Positions 1 to 13,700 of a stretch of 64,000 nucleotides of DNA are shown here, piece by piece (within the stretch, counting starts at the first letter, position 1; each line of letters opens with the position of its first letter). The translations under genes were made by a program, and so were the position numbers. A model generated the notes under the pieces. It did no database searches and had not been told where the DNA came from. It saw only the letters and a program-made list of their open reading frames with translations. Source of the DNA: Malurus cyaneus samueli (taxonomy: Eukaryota; Chordata; Aves; Passeriformes; Maluridae); assembly GCA_009741485.1 (NCBI GenBank), contig CM019227.1, forward strand, positions 13,688,669-13,752,668, in the 5' to 3' direction.

Positions 1-3000
1 AACTGGAAATTTGGAGCCCAGGCCAAGCATTCAACTTGGCAAGTTCTTACCTGAAATTAAAGCCCTTGTCCCACCTCTGTCACAGAAGCTTCCCAGAATA
101 AACATCACTACAGCTACCAAGAACATGGAGAGAACTGCAAAATAATTAAACTCATCATGTGCCAAGGGAAACCTGGCTGATTGCTGCAATGCTGATTAAT
201 TGCTCCCCCTGCTCTGGAGAGCATTAGCATGAGAGCAGAAGCCAGCTTTGAGAGCTGCTGAAATATCAAGGTTATCTCTTTGCAGAGTGGCTGAGGTTGT
301 TGGGCCAGGAAAGGCTTGTTTCTGTTCATTGTCACAACCTCTACCCCTCCTGTTGCTCATACCCTCTGTGAGGGTGAGGCATGACCTTCCCAAACAAAAA
401 AACAGTCCAGTTTTGGGCACTTCCAAGCAACCACTGTTCATCCTGTAGCTGAGGACATTGCTCTCACACAGCTAGATGGTAGAGCCACTTACTCCACTCT
501 CTGCAGCAGCTGTTTGCCAGAGATTAGGACTTCCAGCACTTTTTTTTTTTTTTTTAACTAAAAGAATTTACATCTTCAATTCCCAGTCAATTCTCAGCCC
601 TGCTGCAGTTCAGCCATCTGACAGAAGCACAGCAAACCTCATGTTTGGGAAATTCATGTATATATATATACATATATAAGTTCCCAAGTTAGATATATTA
701 ATAATCTGAAGCCCAGCCTCCAGGCCTTTTCCAAAGCTGCTCAGCTCCAGCCATCACAGGCTGCAGGAGGAAGCAATAGGTCTCATACCCAAGTAGATTA
801 ACTCTCCAGAGCTTTTCTAATTAGAGATACCAGCTCCTTGCCAAGGAAATGTGCTTGCTGCAGCTTATTTTAGCTCTGCAGCTCTGACAAACCAGTCACT
901 TTTCTTCTTATGATCTTGTGTAATTGGAAGACAAACTTTTTCTGAATAATGAATGCTCAGAGACACCCCTGTTCATGAAGCAGCGTATTTTCATAAAGAT
1001 AAAGATAAAGATAGATCTACAAAATGATAGTTTATCAATAACAGGATTTGCTCCTGTAAATTCCAGGAGCAGTGGATGGTCGAGGCTGGCAGGAATCCCC
1101 ACTCCAGCCCCTGCTCACACTGGGACCAACATCACCATCAGGTCAGGCTGCTCAGGGCTGTGCTCAGTTAAGCTCTGAGTGTCCCCAAGGACAGAGGTCA
1201 GCCTGCCTCTCTGGGCCCCCATGGCAATGTTTGACTCTCACAGGAGAACAATTTTCCTGTCTACCCAGTTTCACTTGCTGTGCACAGCGCACAGCCATTG
1301 CCCTTTGCTGTGCAGCTCAGAAGACAGTCCAGCTCTAGTGTCTGTAATTTCTCACCAGATGACATTATATTCATTATGTGAATTGATCTTTGGTGCTCTC
1401 CACATTTTAAGCTTTTAAAAGTCAGGCCTTGTTTAGCTGTGAGGGTTACTGGGTACAAACGGGAAGGGAAGCTTTTCTACATGAGTGGCTCCAGCGCGTG
1501 AGGTTCCCTTCTGTAGGGAGATGAGGTGAACTGGGACCACAGCCCTAACAAAAACACCTGCTAGGTGAAAGAATGTACATTTTCTAGCTTAGCTTTGCTC
1601 TCTCCTTTGCTCTGAGGGGTGTTTGATAGAGCTCCCCAGGAGCAGAAGGGCAGCTCCTGTCACCACAGAGCAGCATGCCTGAGTTTCAGCAGCAATTCAG
1701 GGCATCACCCAGACAGTGAGCAGGATTAATGTGCTTTCCTAACTCCTTTTGAGCTTTTTCCCTGTACTGGGACAGAATTCACAGGAGTTTCTAGTCCTTT
1801 GTTCTTCCCCATAACAAAGGAGGGAAGAAAAAGCAGGTCAAATAGTCATTTTTCTTCCTCTTCCATCATCTGTGAGCAGCTCCAAGCTCCCTGACATGCA
1901 GCATGAGCAAATAGCACCTTTCAGTGGAGGCCTGAGGAGCCAGAAGACAGAGGTTAAGGGTGTACTTCTCAAAGGAGCAGTCCAAGAGCAGGACAAAGCC
2001 AGCACTTGGGTGTTGTGGAGAACCCCAGCACAGAGATGAGATTTGTGTTTGCCCTGATGGTTTCACTCCATGTGTTACCTGTGTGCTCAAAGCTCTGAGC
2101 TGAAATCAAGAGCAGGACCTGCACTGCCCAGCCTTCCCCACAGCTGATGTGTGTCACATCACACAAATGAGGAAAAAGATGGGAGCAAACCAAAGGTCAA
2201 TGCAATACAGAGGGTTTAATAGAGTTTTCTGTGCTTTTTCCCTTGGACAACACTGAGGGTTCAGGCCTTTGTCTTAACACACCACTACAACTTTTGGCAG
2301 GTATGTAATAGAAAAAATACCACAGGGACCTTTTATTCTATTTCCTTTTCTGCTTTTCTCCTTCCCCATGCTATCTTGGGAAAAAGTAGATAGAGGAGTT
2401 TCAGCCATTGCCAACTGCTGCATTAAAGCAACAGAATTTTGGGAAGCCCCAGAGCATTATTTGCAGGAACAATAAGCACAGTTTGTAACCAAGCCTTTCA
2501 CATGATGATTGTGTACCTAGGCACGTGTGCATCCCACCTCAATATCCAGCATTAATTTAAAGTGTTACATGCCCACAGCCCACACACAACACCCTTCAAA
2601 CTGCAGAGGGAGAGGAGCTGAGGTGAGTTCAACAGCAGCCCAGATGTGCACCTCGGTCACTGCTTCCTGCACAGAGAGCCCACAGGGAATGCTGGCCCAT
2701 CCCATGAACAAATGTCAAACCTCAGGTGAGATGGACCCAAAGCCCCCTCCCGACAGCCACTACTGCACCAAGAGCTCCTCAAGAGCAACACATCGAGGGT
2801 CTTTGTCATTCTGTGCTATTTAAACATTCAGCTGTTGATTTGAGCTGTCTGTCACATCACAGTATATTGCTCCTCTCTTTAAAATGGATAGTGTGGGGTG
2901 TGGAAAATAACAGACGCTCATTTTCTCCTCTGTTCCAGCTTTAACTCCACAGAAGTCCTTCTTCCCCAGACTTTTACATGCTGCTCCTACATGCAAGGCA

Positions 3001-6000
3001 CAGGCTGACACTAACCCTGAACAAGTTCTTTGTAGCACAAATTCAGCAGCAGCCCCAAACCACACATCAGCTCTTGTAATTTGCTTTCTACTAATTTACA
3101 TTAGACATTAATCTAACATTATACATCAATCAAGAGGTGAGAAGAGTTCACTGCTCACTGATTTTGTGGAACTGATTAAAGGGGTGATAAAGATTAATTT
3201 ATTACAGGATCTCCTAGGAGGCTAAATGCTTGAGGGAGGAAAGGAATTATTGACTCAGATTTAACAGAGGAATAGTTCCCATTCATATATGTGTACATAC
3301 ACATAGAATAAGGTGTAGGAATGTATGGACCAAACATCTTTGCCATGTTCTGTTGAATGTGTTTGCCAGGGACAGACTGGAGAGGAAGGATGGAGAAAAG
3401 CAGCACAGACCTTCCTTATTTTGCAACCCTCTGCACTGGAAAAGCACCACTGTTCTCTGAATGCAGAGACTTAAAAGCCTCTAATGTTAAAAGGTAATTA
3501 AAAAACCACCAATGAGCCTCTGTGAGCTGAGTTGCCATTAATCCCACACGCTCAGCTGGAAGCCTGGGAGGGAACCAGACAAAGTGAGTGGCCCTGGTGG
3601 GTGGGTGGCAGCAGACATCACCCATGGTGCAGCTGCAGCAGAGCCCCATGCAGCAGCTGCACAGCTGGTTTTACCACCTCAAACAGCCAAGAGGGCTGTG
3701 TGCTGTTGCTGGGACGTAGATGTGCACAACAGTATCTACATCATTGCTGCTCATGATGCCAACCTCCAGGACTCACCTCCTCATCCACCCAGCCACAGTG
3801 GGCTTGCCCCTTAATTCATCCAACTAATAAAAAGAGCAGTTTTCCATTGGGATTCAGCTGCAGCCTCACAAAACCCTGACGTGCATGTGGCACTGGTGCC
3901 ACACATGACTAGGAGTGTGACCACAGCAGCACAAGGAGGGACATCCTCACCAGAGCCACGTTTCACACACAAAGGTAGTGGCTGGGAACCGTGATGGGCA
4001 GTGAGCTGCCTGTGGCTGTGCCCGTGTGCCAGGCTGTGCAGTGCCAGCACATCGTGTACAGGGCTCGTGGCACAGCAGGACGGAGCGAGAGCCACGGCAG
4101 CGTGAAGGATTGGCGTCCACCCAAGGGGCTGCTGCCTAATGGGCTGATTTCAGATCCACCTATTGGGACAGGGAGCAATCGATATTGCACAGAGCAGCAC
4201 AGCACAGGCACTGTCTGCAGCCAATTACGCTGCTCTCTCTGCTGTACAATATTCATTTTAATGTTACCCTGAAAGGAGGGAGCACTGCAGGTCAGCCAAG
4301 GAAAGTGGCAGCGCTGCTGTACAACGCAGCCCTCATTTCTTTGAAAACTCATGTCAATCCAATGCAAATCCTGTCAACCAGGCCCTTACAGAGCACGGTT
4401 CGAGGAAATCCATTAAACCTTTACCCTGTTCACCATTGCTGCCGTTTTGCCTTGCCTGTGCCACGCTGACTTTGGGCTCTGCCCTCTCTCCACTCCACAC
4501 CCAGCACAGCATCTCCCTTCCCACCAGCTCTCACCAGTAACGGCACACCCCCAGCTCCCCAGGGAAAAGATAGACAGAGCCCCAGGGACTCAGATCACCC
4601 TCCTCTTCCTCACCAAGCACAGGTTGTTTAGGGCAACACAACAGCCCAAATTGAGCCTGGATACCTGGGGGCCTTACCCTGTGCCTCGTGCCTGATTATT
4701 GATTCACCCAGCACAGGGCAGCACCATATGGAAGGTTGTGTTATGGCACCAAGGATGCTGCTCTGAGCCAAAGAGCCAGTCCTCAACACAGCACTGCAGT
4801 CTGTTGGGTCACAGCATCCTTCATCTCCTTGCACATCCAGTCATAATCTGTGAAATGCCACAACCATCCTTTTCCTTCAACTTTCATATGACTCTTCTCC
4901 AAGGCTGAATCTCCTCTCACAGAATCCTCAGTGCTTGGAACTGAGTCGCACATTATCTGACCTCTGTTTTAAATCCTCAAAATGACAAAAGGAAAGAAAA
5001 ACAACACCTAAAAAAGCAATTATTTTGGTTAGTCACTCTGGGTGCAAAAAGACCCTCAATTGTTTGAAGTCCTTGATTCAAAGGTATGGCTGTTGCAGGC
5101 AGCTGACCAGCACCACACACTGCTGCCATGGCCTCTGCAGCACCTGGAAGTGCTTCTCTATCCCAAATTATAGGAAATTAACATTTGCAAAAGCTTTTGA
5201 GTGTTCCCAGGCAGAAAGCATTAGAGGAGGCAGTAGAATCAGTATTATTTATATAGATCCTATTATTACAAACGAGAACTCCACACTGTCACTGTAATAA
5301 AACATTACCCAGGAGGCCCCTGAAAAACCTGAACAAAATCCTGTAATACAGGATGAAATAAGAACAAAAAAGGAGGGAGCCTTTCAGATGGCTTGATGTT
5401 ATCCCTTTAAATGGAGCTGCCTTGACATATGCTGTGCATCGCAGGGGACTGGCACGTTAGCAGAGTGCCCCACGACAGCCACGGGGCTCGAAAATCCACC
5501 TTTCCCTTCCCACCTGTATTTTCTGGTTTAATTCTTCCCGTTTTGTTTTCCTTCTGATGTGAATATGCCTCTTATGTTGGGGGATTTGGCAGTACAAAAT
5601 CCCAGGGGATAGCCCTGGCAGGTACTGCCTGATTTGAAGGCAACGCTGAACAATCTTCATGCAGAAGATCCCTAACAGGGACAGATTGAGGCAAATTCCT
5701 CCTGAAAGACCAGGCAACTGCTCTGCAGAACCCCACAAGCTATGATGTGCCTCTCTTTTCAAGCAGCCAGCTAAAGAAATGACAGCAGCAGCACGTGCTG
5801 CAGAGACAAAGCCAAACATTGCCTGGTTTGGACCCTGCCCAAAGGGGGAGTGAGCAGCTTCTACCTGTGCAGCAGCGAGGGTTTACGCTGTGGCTCCAAT
5901 TTGCCAGGGCTGCTGACCTGGACAAGGCTTTGCCTCTGCCCAGGCACAGCTGCAGGCTTGGCTGGGGTGTATTTGCACCTATGGACAAGGGGGCTCTTTG

Positions 6001-9000
6001 TTTTTAGGCACAGGCTGCTGAATGCAGCACCCCAGAAGGCGGTGAGCCCTTCCCTCGGCTCCCACTACCACTGCAAGAGGCGAGGCACACCCGAGGGCAT
6101 CAAAGCCAATATTATTGCTGCTCTCACTGAGGGAGGTGAGCACAGAAGCTTGTTAGTATTGATACAGAAACCCAAAATCAGGACACTCTGCCCCTCCTAT
6201 CTGCAGGAGCAATAATTCTCTGTAGGTGCTTAAGGAATGCAGAACAGCCCACGTGCAAAATAACCTCGTTCCATAACTGGAGCCATTCCAGGACAGTTGT
6301 GGACAATTACCTGGTGATTTGCAGAGGATTTTCAGCCAGCATCTCCATCATGCCCTGTGACACCCTCAGGAGCAGTGTGCTGCTTCAGGGAAAGGCTGAG
6401 CAGGGTCTGCCAGCGCTGTGTCCTGCCTGGGGACAGTGGGGACAGAGCCAGTGGGGACAGGCACAAACTGACCATGCCAGCCAAACTAAACCCATCCAGG
6501 AGCCCCCACCAAACTGGAGCCAGATGAAGAGGCCAGATGTCACCAAGAGGGTTGCTATATTTCAATTCTCAGTGCATTTCACAGCACTGCTGGAACCTGC
6601 ACCTCTGGCCAGAACCCCTTCTCTTATGACAAACTCTCATGAAATAAACTCCTAAACAAGCACGTTTGTATTACTTCTCAGCAAGCATGGGGAGACAAAA
6701 GGCCCCTGAGCAGTTCAAGCCAATTATTAATGCATTCAAAAAGTATAGCAAGATCCATCTGAAGACTATGGATAAAGCTCTCTATAGGCCAATACTTAGA
6801 AATAAATGGGGTATCTGGAAACTAATGATCAGTTAATGTGCATGTCATCAACCATGGCAAATAAAATGTCAAATAAACCAGATGTTTGGGTTGCATCAAT
6901 ACTTTGACAGAGACCTAAACTTCCAGGTGCAGCAGATTTTCAGTCTAAAAGTGTTTTATAAAAAATAAAGCCACTCAAAATATTTTAAAATTAACTGATA
7001 GGTACTACATGATAAATAGACATGTAACCAAATGGTTTCTGTCCTTGATCCAACCCTATTCAGTACATTACTCAATCATCTGGGAAATGCACAAAGCCAT
7101 TGCTGATGCAGTGTGTGCACGGCAGCACCGGGTGCCAGGAACAGCATTAATGAAGGGAACAGATCTGGAAAGCTGGGCAATATCCGTTTATTTGAGCAAA
7201 GTGCTCTCAATAGCTGCAAATGGCACATTGCCTGTCTAAGGACCAAGTGCACCGGTCATGCTAATCATACAGATAACAGCAATTAAGAAAGGAAATGAGG
7301 AGGTTTGTACAGAACCAGCCACACATGGACTCCTCATGTGATGCTGTTACTAAGAGGGGGAAAGCAATCCAGGGCTACAGAAAGAGGAGATTAACAAGCA
7401 AGCACAGGGAAATGGTGTTATTTCAGCCTCCAGTATCCAAGATACCACTGCTAAATGCTGTGGGCAGCTCTGGTGACCATAATTCAAGGATAGGCCTAGA
7501 AATATATGAAGGATTCAGACAAGACTCTGAAGTCATATTGGCTCTGGAAAAGTTGCCTGATAGTAAGAGGCTTTGGTGGCTCAGGCTATGCACTTTCCTA
7601 AGAGGTGGCAGGGATAATTCAGCCCCAGTCTGCAATTGCCTTTGAGAGAAGAAAGTCTGATAGCTGGGAGCTCCTGGCCTGGCCAAAATGGACCCATTGC
7701 AGAAGCAGTAAATGCAGCAATCTGTTTAAAGCAGAGCCCTGGGCTGTGATAGATTCCACTACATTCAGTGAGAAGCACGGGTGATGTGTGGACAAAGTCC
7801 CAGGCTGGAGTCAGGGTGCAGATGGAGTTTGGATGTGCAAAGCAGTACCTCCTCACTTGGACACACAAACAAGGAGGTTTTGGGGCTCCTGCAGGTGTAA
7901 AACCCCTCCCAGCTGTGCTTAAAGCTCTCCCTGCAGCTGCCCCAACTCTGACCTGTGTGTGACATGCCCCTTAACAGTACCAAAAATGAGGTTAATGGCA
8001 ATGGGAAAAATTCCAAATGAATTAGAGAAAAGGATGCTGCATGGACAGTATCTGAGGAGCCAACATCTCAAACTGCCTGCCAGGGCCATTTGCAATGAAG
8101 GACACTGAGATCTTTGGGGTTGGTTCCTCACAGGGAACACATGAACAGCTTGAGGATGATTTGGGGCTGTGTTACTGTACCTGTTGTACTCTCCAAACCA
8201 CCACAAGCACTTCTACCCAAAGCTGTGCATGGATTAGCTGGGGGGGACTCTGCACTTAATCTAATTAAAAGAAGGAGAAAAAAACATGACAAACCTCCAG
8301 AGTGATTAGGCAACATTTCACATGTCAGAACAGTAGATCTAATTCAAGTCTGGAATTTGTTGGAATGCTTTGACCAACAAGAAATAAAGGCTGGCATTAT
8401 GACAGAATGTATTGTAATGGAATCTGCAGAATCAGATCTTTTCCAGGCAAAAATTACTTGTTACAGTAAATGATCTAAAAAATCAGTATTCATATAAGGA
8501 TCTGTGTGCATCCACAAAATAGGAGTTGCAAATGCATTAGGTTTAAAACAATCTCAGAAAAAAACTCATTTTCAGTTAAGTTCCCCCATATCCTGCCCTC
8601 TCAAATGACTGCAAAGAGCATCCATATAGTCCCAGAAATCCCATTATCTCCCTGTTTTTGTAAAAAATTCAGCAATGTTTCTTTCATAAATTACATTCCT
8701 TTCTATCATATTATTTTAGTAAAAAGTACACATCAGAGCTCTTAATCAAAGCCCACACCTATAAATTGGATTTTTATATATGTAATTGGAACATATACAT
8801 GTGTAGAATATAAATACAGTATATGCACGTAGAGATGGGATCAGGATATCCCATTACCAAAACAGAGCTATCATTTCCACAGCTCTAAAAGAGCCTATTG
8901 TGATCTGTGATTTATGTGTTTGTGGGAGCTGTGCTTGTCACCCAGAGCTCCATGCCTCCTTCATTCCTCTGGTTAAAATAGATTAGTTTTTTTAGTTTGT

Positions 9001-10004
9001 CTATGTGATAAGCTATTCTGGAAGAGTTATTCTTGTGTGGATGCCCTCAGTCTGAAATGAAATACTTTATCATTTTGATTTAGCTTTATCCATATGTTTA
9101 AAATTCCCCTATTCCACATGAGGGAACCAAAGAACAAACTGAGCAGCAAGTTCTGCTTCCAGTCCAAATGTCCTAACACTGGTGCTGGGCTGAAAAAGCT
9201 CCTTAATAACAGAGTGCCCTTAAACATTGGCTGTAGGTGTGCATCCTTCTGGGGAAGGGACTGGTCCAGCCAAGAGGAGAGACATGCAAAGGAAGAGAAA
9301 AGACTTCACAAACACCATCACAGGATACAAGACACGCCTCATGGTCCTTGTGTTCATCACATCTGTGAGGCAAATGCTGCCCTTTCACCCCTTTCACAGA
9401 CAAGCAGCTGAAGTGTGTGGGAACAGAAAATTCTGGGGTCTGAGGGATTTGGGTGCTCTCATCACACTGACTTCCATCAAAAGCCCATGGTGGTTCCAGT
9501 GACTTGCCCAAGTGCCCAAAAGGTTAATTCCCAGTTCAGGGAATTAACCCCCAAGTGGCCTGAGTCGAACTTTAGACCTGACCATTGCTATGCTCACATT
9601 TAACACAAAATTGGCTTCTTCAGGAAAAGTGTCACTGCAAAACTTCCATTTTATATGACTTCACTTAAAGTTAGTCTGTGCCAAGCTTGTAGGAAACAAG
9701 AAATTGGGGCAAAGCACAGAAAGACCAGCTATGCAGTTTAGATTAGCTTTTGTGACACCCTGGGTGATGGAGGGCAAGCAAGCTCCCAGCCTACAAACAG
9801 CAGGGCTGCAGTTCCCCCAGTGAGTAATCCTAGGGCTGGCCCAAGGTGTGGCTGGCACAGGGACCCGGGCACACTGTGCCAGACTCGCTGCCAGCCTGGG
9901 GCAGCAGCACGGGGAGCAAAGCACACCCAGTGACCCCAGGACGCGCTGGCACAAGGGACAGGAGCTTTGCATGTGGTGTGACAGGGATGGAGCCAGCTCC
10001 GGGG
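1..10004. other. Gene-free spacer with minor simple repeats
   Basis: No coding exon, RNA gene or clear transposon was recognised. Open frames are all short, and none shows a known domain or credible splice borders. Minor features are a T run at 541-555, an alternating TA tract at 658-678 and three copies of a hexamer (ATAAAG) near 992-1010. Confidence 0.7.
658..678. repeat. TA-rich microsatellite
   Basis: Alternating TA dinucleotides with one CA interruption, read directly from the sequence. Confidence 0.8.
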
Positions 10005-10009
10005 CTGCG

Positions 10010-10785
10010 GGAGAGCATCCCAGAGCCTCACCCAGACAGAGGAGGAGAAGGGAGAGCATCCCAGAGCCTCACCCGGACACAGGAGGAGAAGGGAGAGCAT
10101 CCCAGAGCCTCACCCGGACAGAGGAGGAGAAGGGAGCACATCCCAGAGCCTCACCCGGACAGAGGAGGAGAAGGGAGCACATCCCAGAGCCTCACCCGGA
10201 CAGAGGAGGAGAAGGGAGCACATCCCAGAGCCTCACCCGGACACAGGAGGAGAAGGGAGAGCATCCCAGAGCCTCACCCGGACAGAGGAGGAGAAGGGAG
10301 AGCATCCCAGAGCCTCACCCGACAGAGGAGGAGAAGGGAGAGCATCCCAGAGCCTCACCCGACAGAGGAGGAGAAGGGAGAGCATCCCAGAGCCTCACCC
10401 GACAGAGGAGGAGAAGGGAGAGCATCCCAGAGCCTCACCCGACAGAGGAGGAGAAGGGAGAGCATCCCAGAGCCTCACCCGGACAGAGGAGGAGAAGGGA
10501 GAGCATCCCAGAGCCTCACCCGGACAGAGGAGGAGAAGGGAGCACATCCCAGAGCCTCTCCCGGATAGAGGAGGCTGCGGGAGAGCATCCCAGAGCCTCA
10601 CCCGCTCTAGGAAGAGATGGGAGGCATCCCAGAGCCTCACCCGGACACAGGAGGCTGCGGGAGAGCATCCCAGAGCCTCACCCGGCTCTAGGAAGAGGTG
10701 GGAGAGCATCCCAGAGCCTCACCCGGCTCTAGGAAGAGGTGGGAGAGCATCCCAGAGCCTCACCCGGCCCGAGGAGGAGGCTGGG
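10010..10785. repeat. Minisatellite A: 19 copies of a 41-bp GC-rich unit
   Basis: The anchor CAGAGCCTC recurs 19 times, from 10021 to 10753. Spacing is 41 bp almost throughout, except for four consecutive 40-bp steps (10308 to 10468) and one 39-bp step. Each unit carries GCATCCCAGAGCCTCACCC followed by a purine-rich half (GAGGAGGAGAAGG). The 40-bp units have all lost the same G. Later copies switch to GGAGGCTGCGG or TAGGAAGAGGTGG variants. The unit is not a multiple of three, so the long open frames across it cycle through three frames and are not a gene. Confidence 0.97.
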
Positions 10786-13700
10786 ATGAGTCAAGCCCTA
10801 GGTAGGTCAGGCTGCGAGCGCTGCCAGCAGCACCACGCCGAGCATCCCGAAAGCATCCCCGCGGGAGACAAGCAGCCCATTCACCTCTCTTTTCCCAGCC
10901 GGCAGAAATGAAAAAAAAAAGCCAGCCAGGAGCTTTACAGCCTCTTTATTTAAAAGATAAAATGGAAATAAACTTTCGAATGACGTTAACTAAAACTTTC
11001 TAAAATAAAACTTCCATTAAAAGGGGAGGCTGAAAGCAGATTATTTCTGAAGCTGCCGCATCCTCCACAGCGCTCGCTCTTCTCGCATCCCGAACCCCCG
11101 CCCCCGGAGGAGCCGCTGCCTCCCACTGCTCCAGCCTCGCGTTCCCTGCTCTAGTTAAAATAAAAGAGAAGGAACCCTGCCTGCAAAGACAGGCTAGCCC
11201 GGAGCCTAAGCTCACAACGATCAAGTCGCTCTGTCAGGTTAATTAGCACATAAATTAAGAAATGCTTTGCACGCAGTAGTACCAGGCACAGCCAGGGCCC
11301 TCTGTGACACGGCACAGAAGGAAAGCTGTGGGGATGGAAATGAATGAAGCACCAGGGAGCCAGGGCACAACTTTATATCATATCTACGGCCTGTGGTGCA
11401 GTGTCTCAATAATCAAAGCAAATTTAAAAAAATTCACCCTGTTTCTATCATAGCAGCTGTATCTTTCTTGATTACATTTCTATTACATTTTTACTTAAAT
11501 AGTTAGGATATATTTTCCAAATATTTCTGAAATGGGCTTCAACCACACTCTTTGTGGGGCCAGACCATACCTGGGAACATCCCTGAAGTTCCACCACCAG
11601 GTGAACCATTCCATCCCAACAGCAAGTCCCATCAGATCAGAAGAACTTGGTACCTCTACAACCACCTTCCACCCCACATTTCTCCTCTCACACCCAGGCA
11701 AGATCCTTGGTCAATGACAATATACTATAAATTCCTATTTTTTTAAATTATTTCCATTATTTTTATGAAGAACCATAAATTATATACATCACTCAAAAGA
11801 AATCTAGAAAGCAAGGAGGTCAATATGTCAGTGTTCACAGTAGTGAGCAATTCCCAAAATTTTCTTGAGGCTCCTTCTTACCTGAGGATGGCACAGTCAC
11901 AGAAAAATCTTGAAGAAACTTATTCTTCTGAATGGAGAAAAACAAAAAAAAAATCTTACCAGTAATACTGAGCCAGCCTGCCAGAATAAAATGGAAGACA
12001 AAAAATATGATTAATGATGCCTTAATCTTTTAATGCAATAATTTCTGCCTTCAAGGGACTTCTGGTAAATAGCACAAAAAGTCTCACCAGGAAATTCCCA
12101 GACGCATTAATCTTGCTCTGGGCCCTGGCAGGTTCTCTGAGCATCACAGTCGGAGGCTCCTCAGTGCAGCGAGGGTGTTGCTGGGCCAGCAGACAGACAG
12201 GGAAACATTTCAGCTCTAAAAGCAGAACAGGTTCAAAGGCTGCTCCACCTCATACCACGGGGAACCCCATCTGGAGCTCTGCCACCCCCTTCCACACTGT
12301 CAGGATCCTGAAATTCCTGTTGTCCCCGCGTCAGCAGCTCCTCCATGGAGCCTGAGGCTATTTCTGGTGCTCCACCATGGCATGCCCAGGCCACTCCTGA
12401 CTCACTATCCCTGTTTGTTCCATGTCAGGACAGCACAAATCCTTCAAGTGACTCACATCCTGCGTGACCAACCTTGTGGTCCAGCCTGTGGTCCATGCAG
12501 TCACACCTCCAGGCCAGCATGACGAGTGACAACCCACCAGGAGAGTATCCATCACTGTCCTGCCTTCATCCCTGTGGAGAAAGCAGGCCTGGGGGTGGGA
12601 TACACAGCAGAATTTAAAGCTGTCCAAACCAGGGTCAAACAGCTCTGAAGAAAGGGTTCATATAAACCTTCAGAGCATCTGTTAATTTTGGGAGGAGCAT
12701 CAAGTGATGCAGCTGAGGATGTGAGTTGCAAGTCAAAGTGTTACACAAAAGGCAATGCTTTGGGGAAGGGAGCCTGGCCAGGGAATGGAAGCACAGGGAT
12801 GGGGAGAGAGGATGGATACATGTATGTAGATAGATAGGTTTTCTTTTGACATATCTTTGGTCAATAGGCATCAGAAGATGGAAAGTTTTTAAACCATAAT
12901 GTAATTTAATTTATTAAAACCTCCTAATCTGCCCACATTTTACCCTCTTCTACCTCTTCTCACCAGCAGCAGGCCTTGAGGGCAAGTGTTTGAAAGATGG
13001 GGCAGCAGCTTTACAAAACCATTTCCCAGAGCTCCTTAGCCCCAAAGAGGCAACAACCATCAGGTGAACACTGAGCAACAAACAAGACACAGTGGGTTTG
13101 GCAAACTGAATTCATGTACATCGGCAAGAATCAGCTGTACAAGAGCTGCCCACGCTAGAGGGGCAGAGATTAAAGGTTAGAACTTTAGGAAGTGCTTCCA
13201 GGCATGCAGGTAATCACACCAGAGATGAGTAACAGCAGTGGGAGCTGGCACAGGAGCACGTGAGCCATGCTCACACCATCACCCCGGGCAGCACACGGGG
13301 GTTCAGGGCAGAGCCACACCCTGGGACAGTGGGCAGTGGAGTGACAAACCTTGAGCTGAGAACTGCTACCCAGCCAAGGGCTGCTCCTGAAAAACATCAA
13401 ACCATGTGTGCTGGGGATTTCTACTGACACAAGGCTGTGGCCAAGCGCCCCAGCCCAGGGAAAGGAGGGTCCCTGCAGCAGCTGGGGATGCTCTCCAGAC
13501 ATCCCATTTTAGCCAATAAACTCCACAATTTTACAGTAAACTACTAGAGAATCACACACATATGTTGCATATGTGCCCTGGTCATCCCCAGACATCTGCC
13601 AAGTTTAAGGAACTTAATTTTCTCACATTCTGAAATCCATACCATCCAGAGCATTGGAAAGATGGCACCAGTGCCATTCTGCTTCTATTGGGGCTGCTGA

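Noticed and set aside
9846..10732. Long plus-strand open frames (240 and 294 codons) with SIPEPHP/ASPGQRRR repeats
   Set aside because: They are products of the 41-bp minisatellite, whose unit cycles through three frames; there is no promoter, no splice context and no domain.
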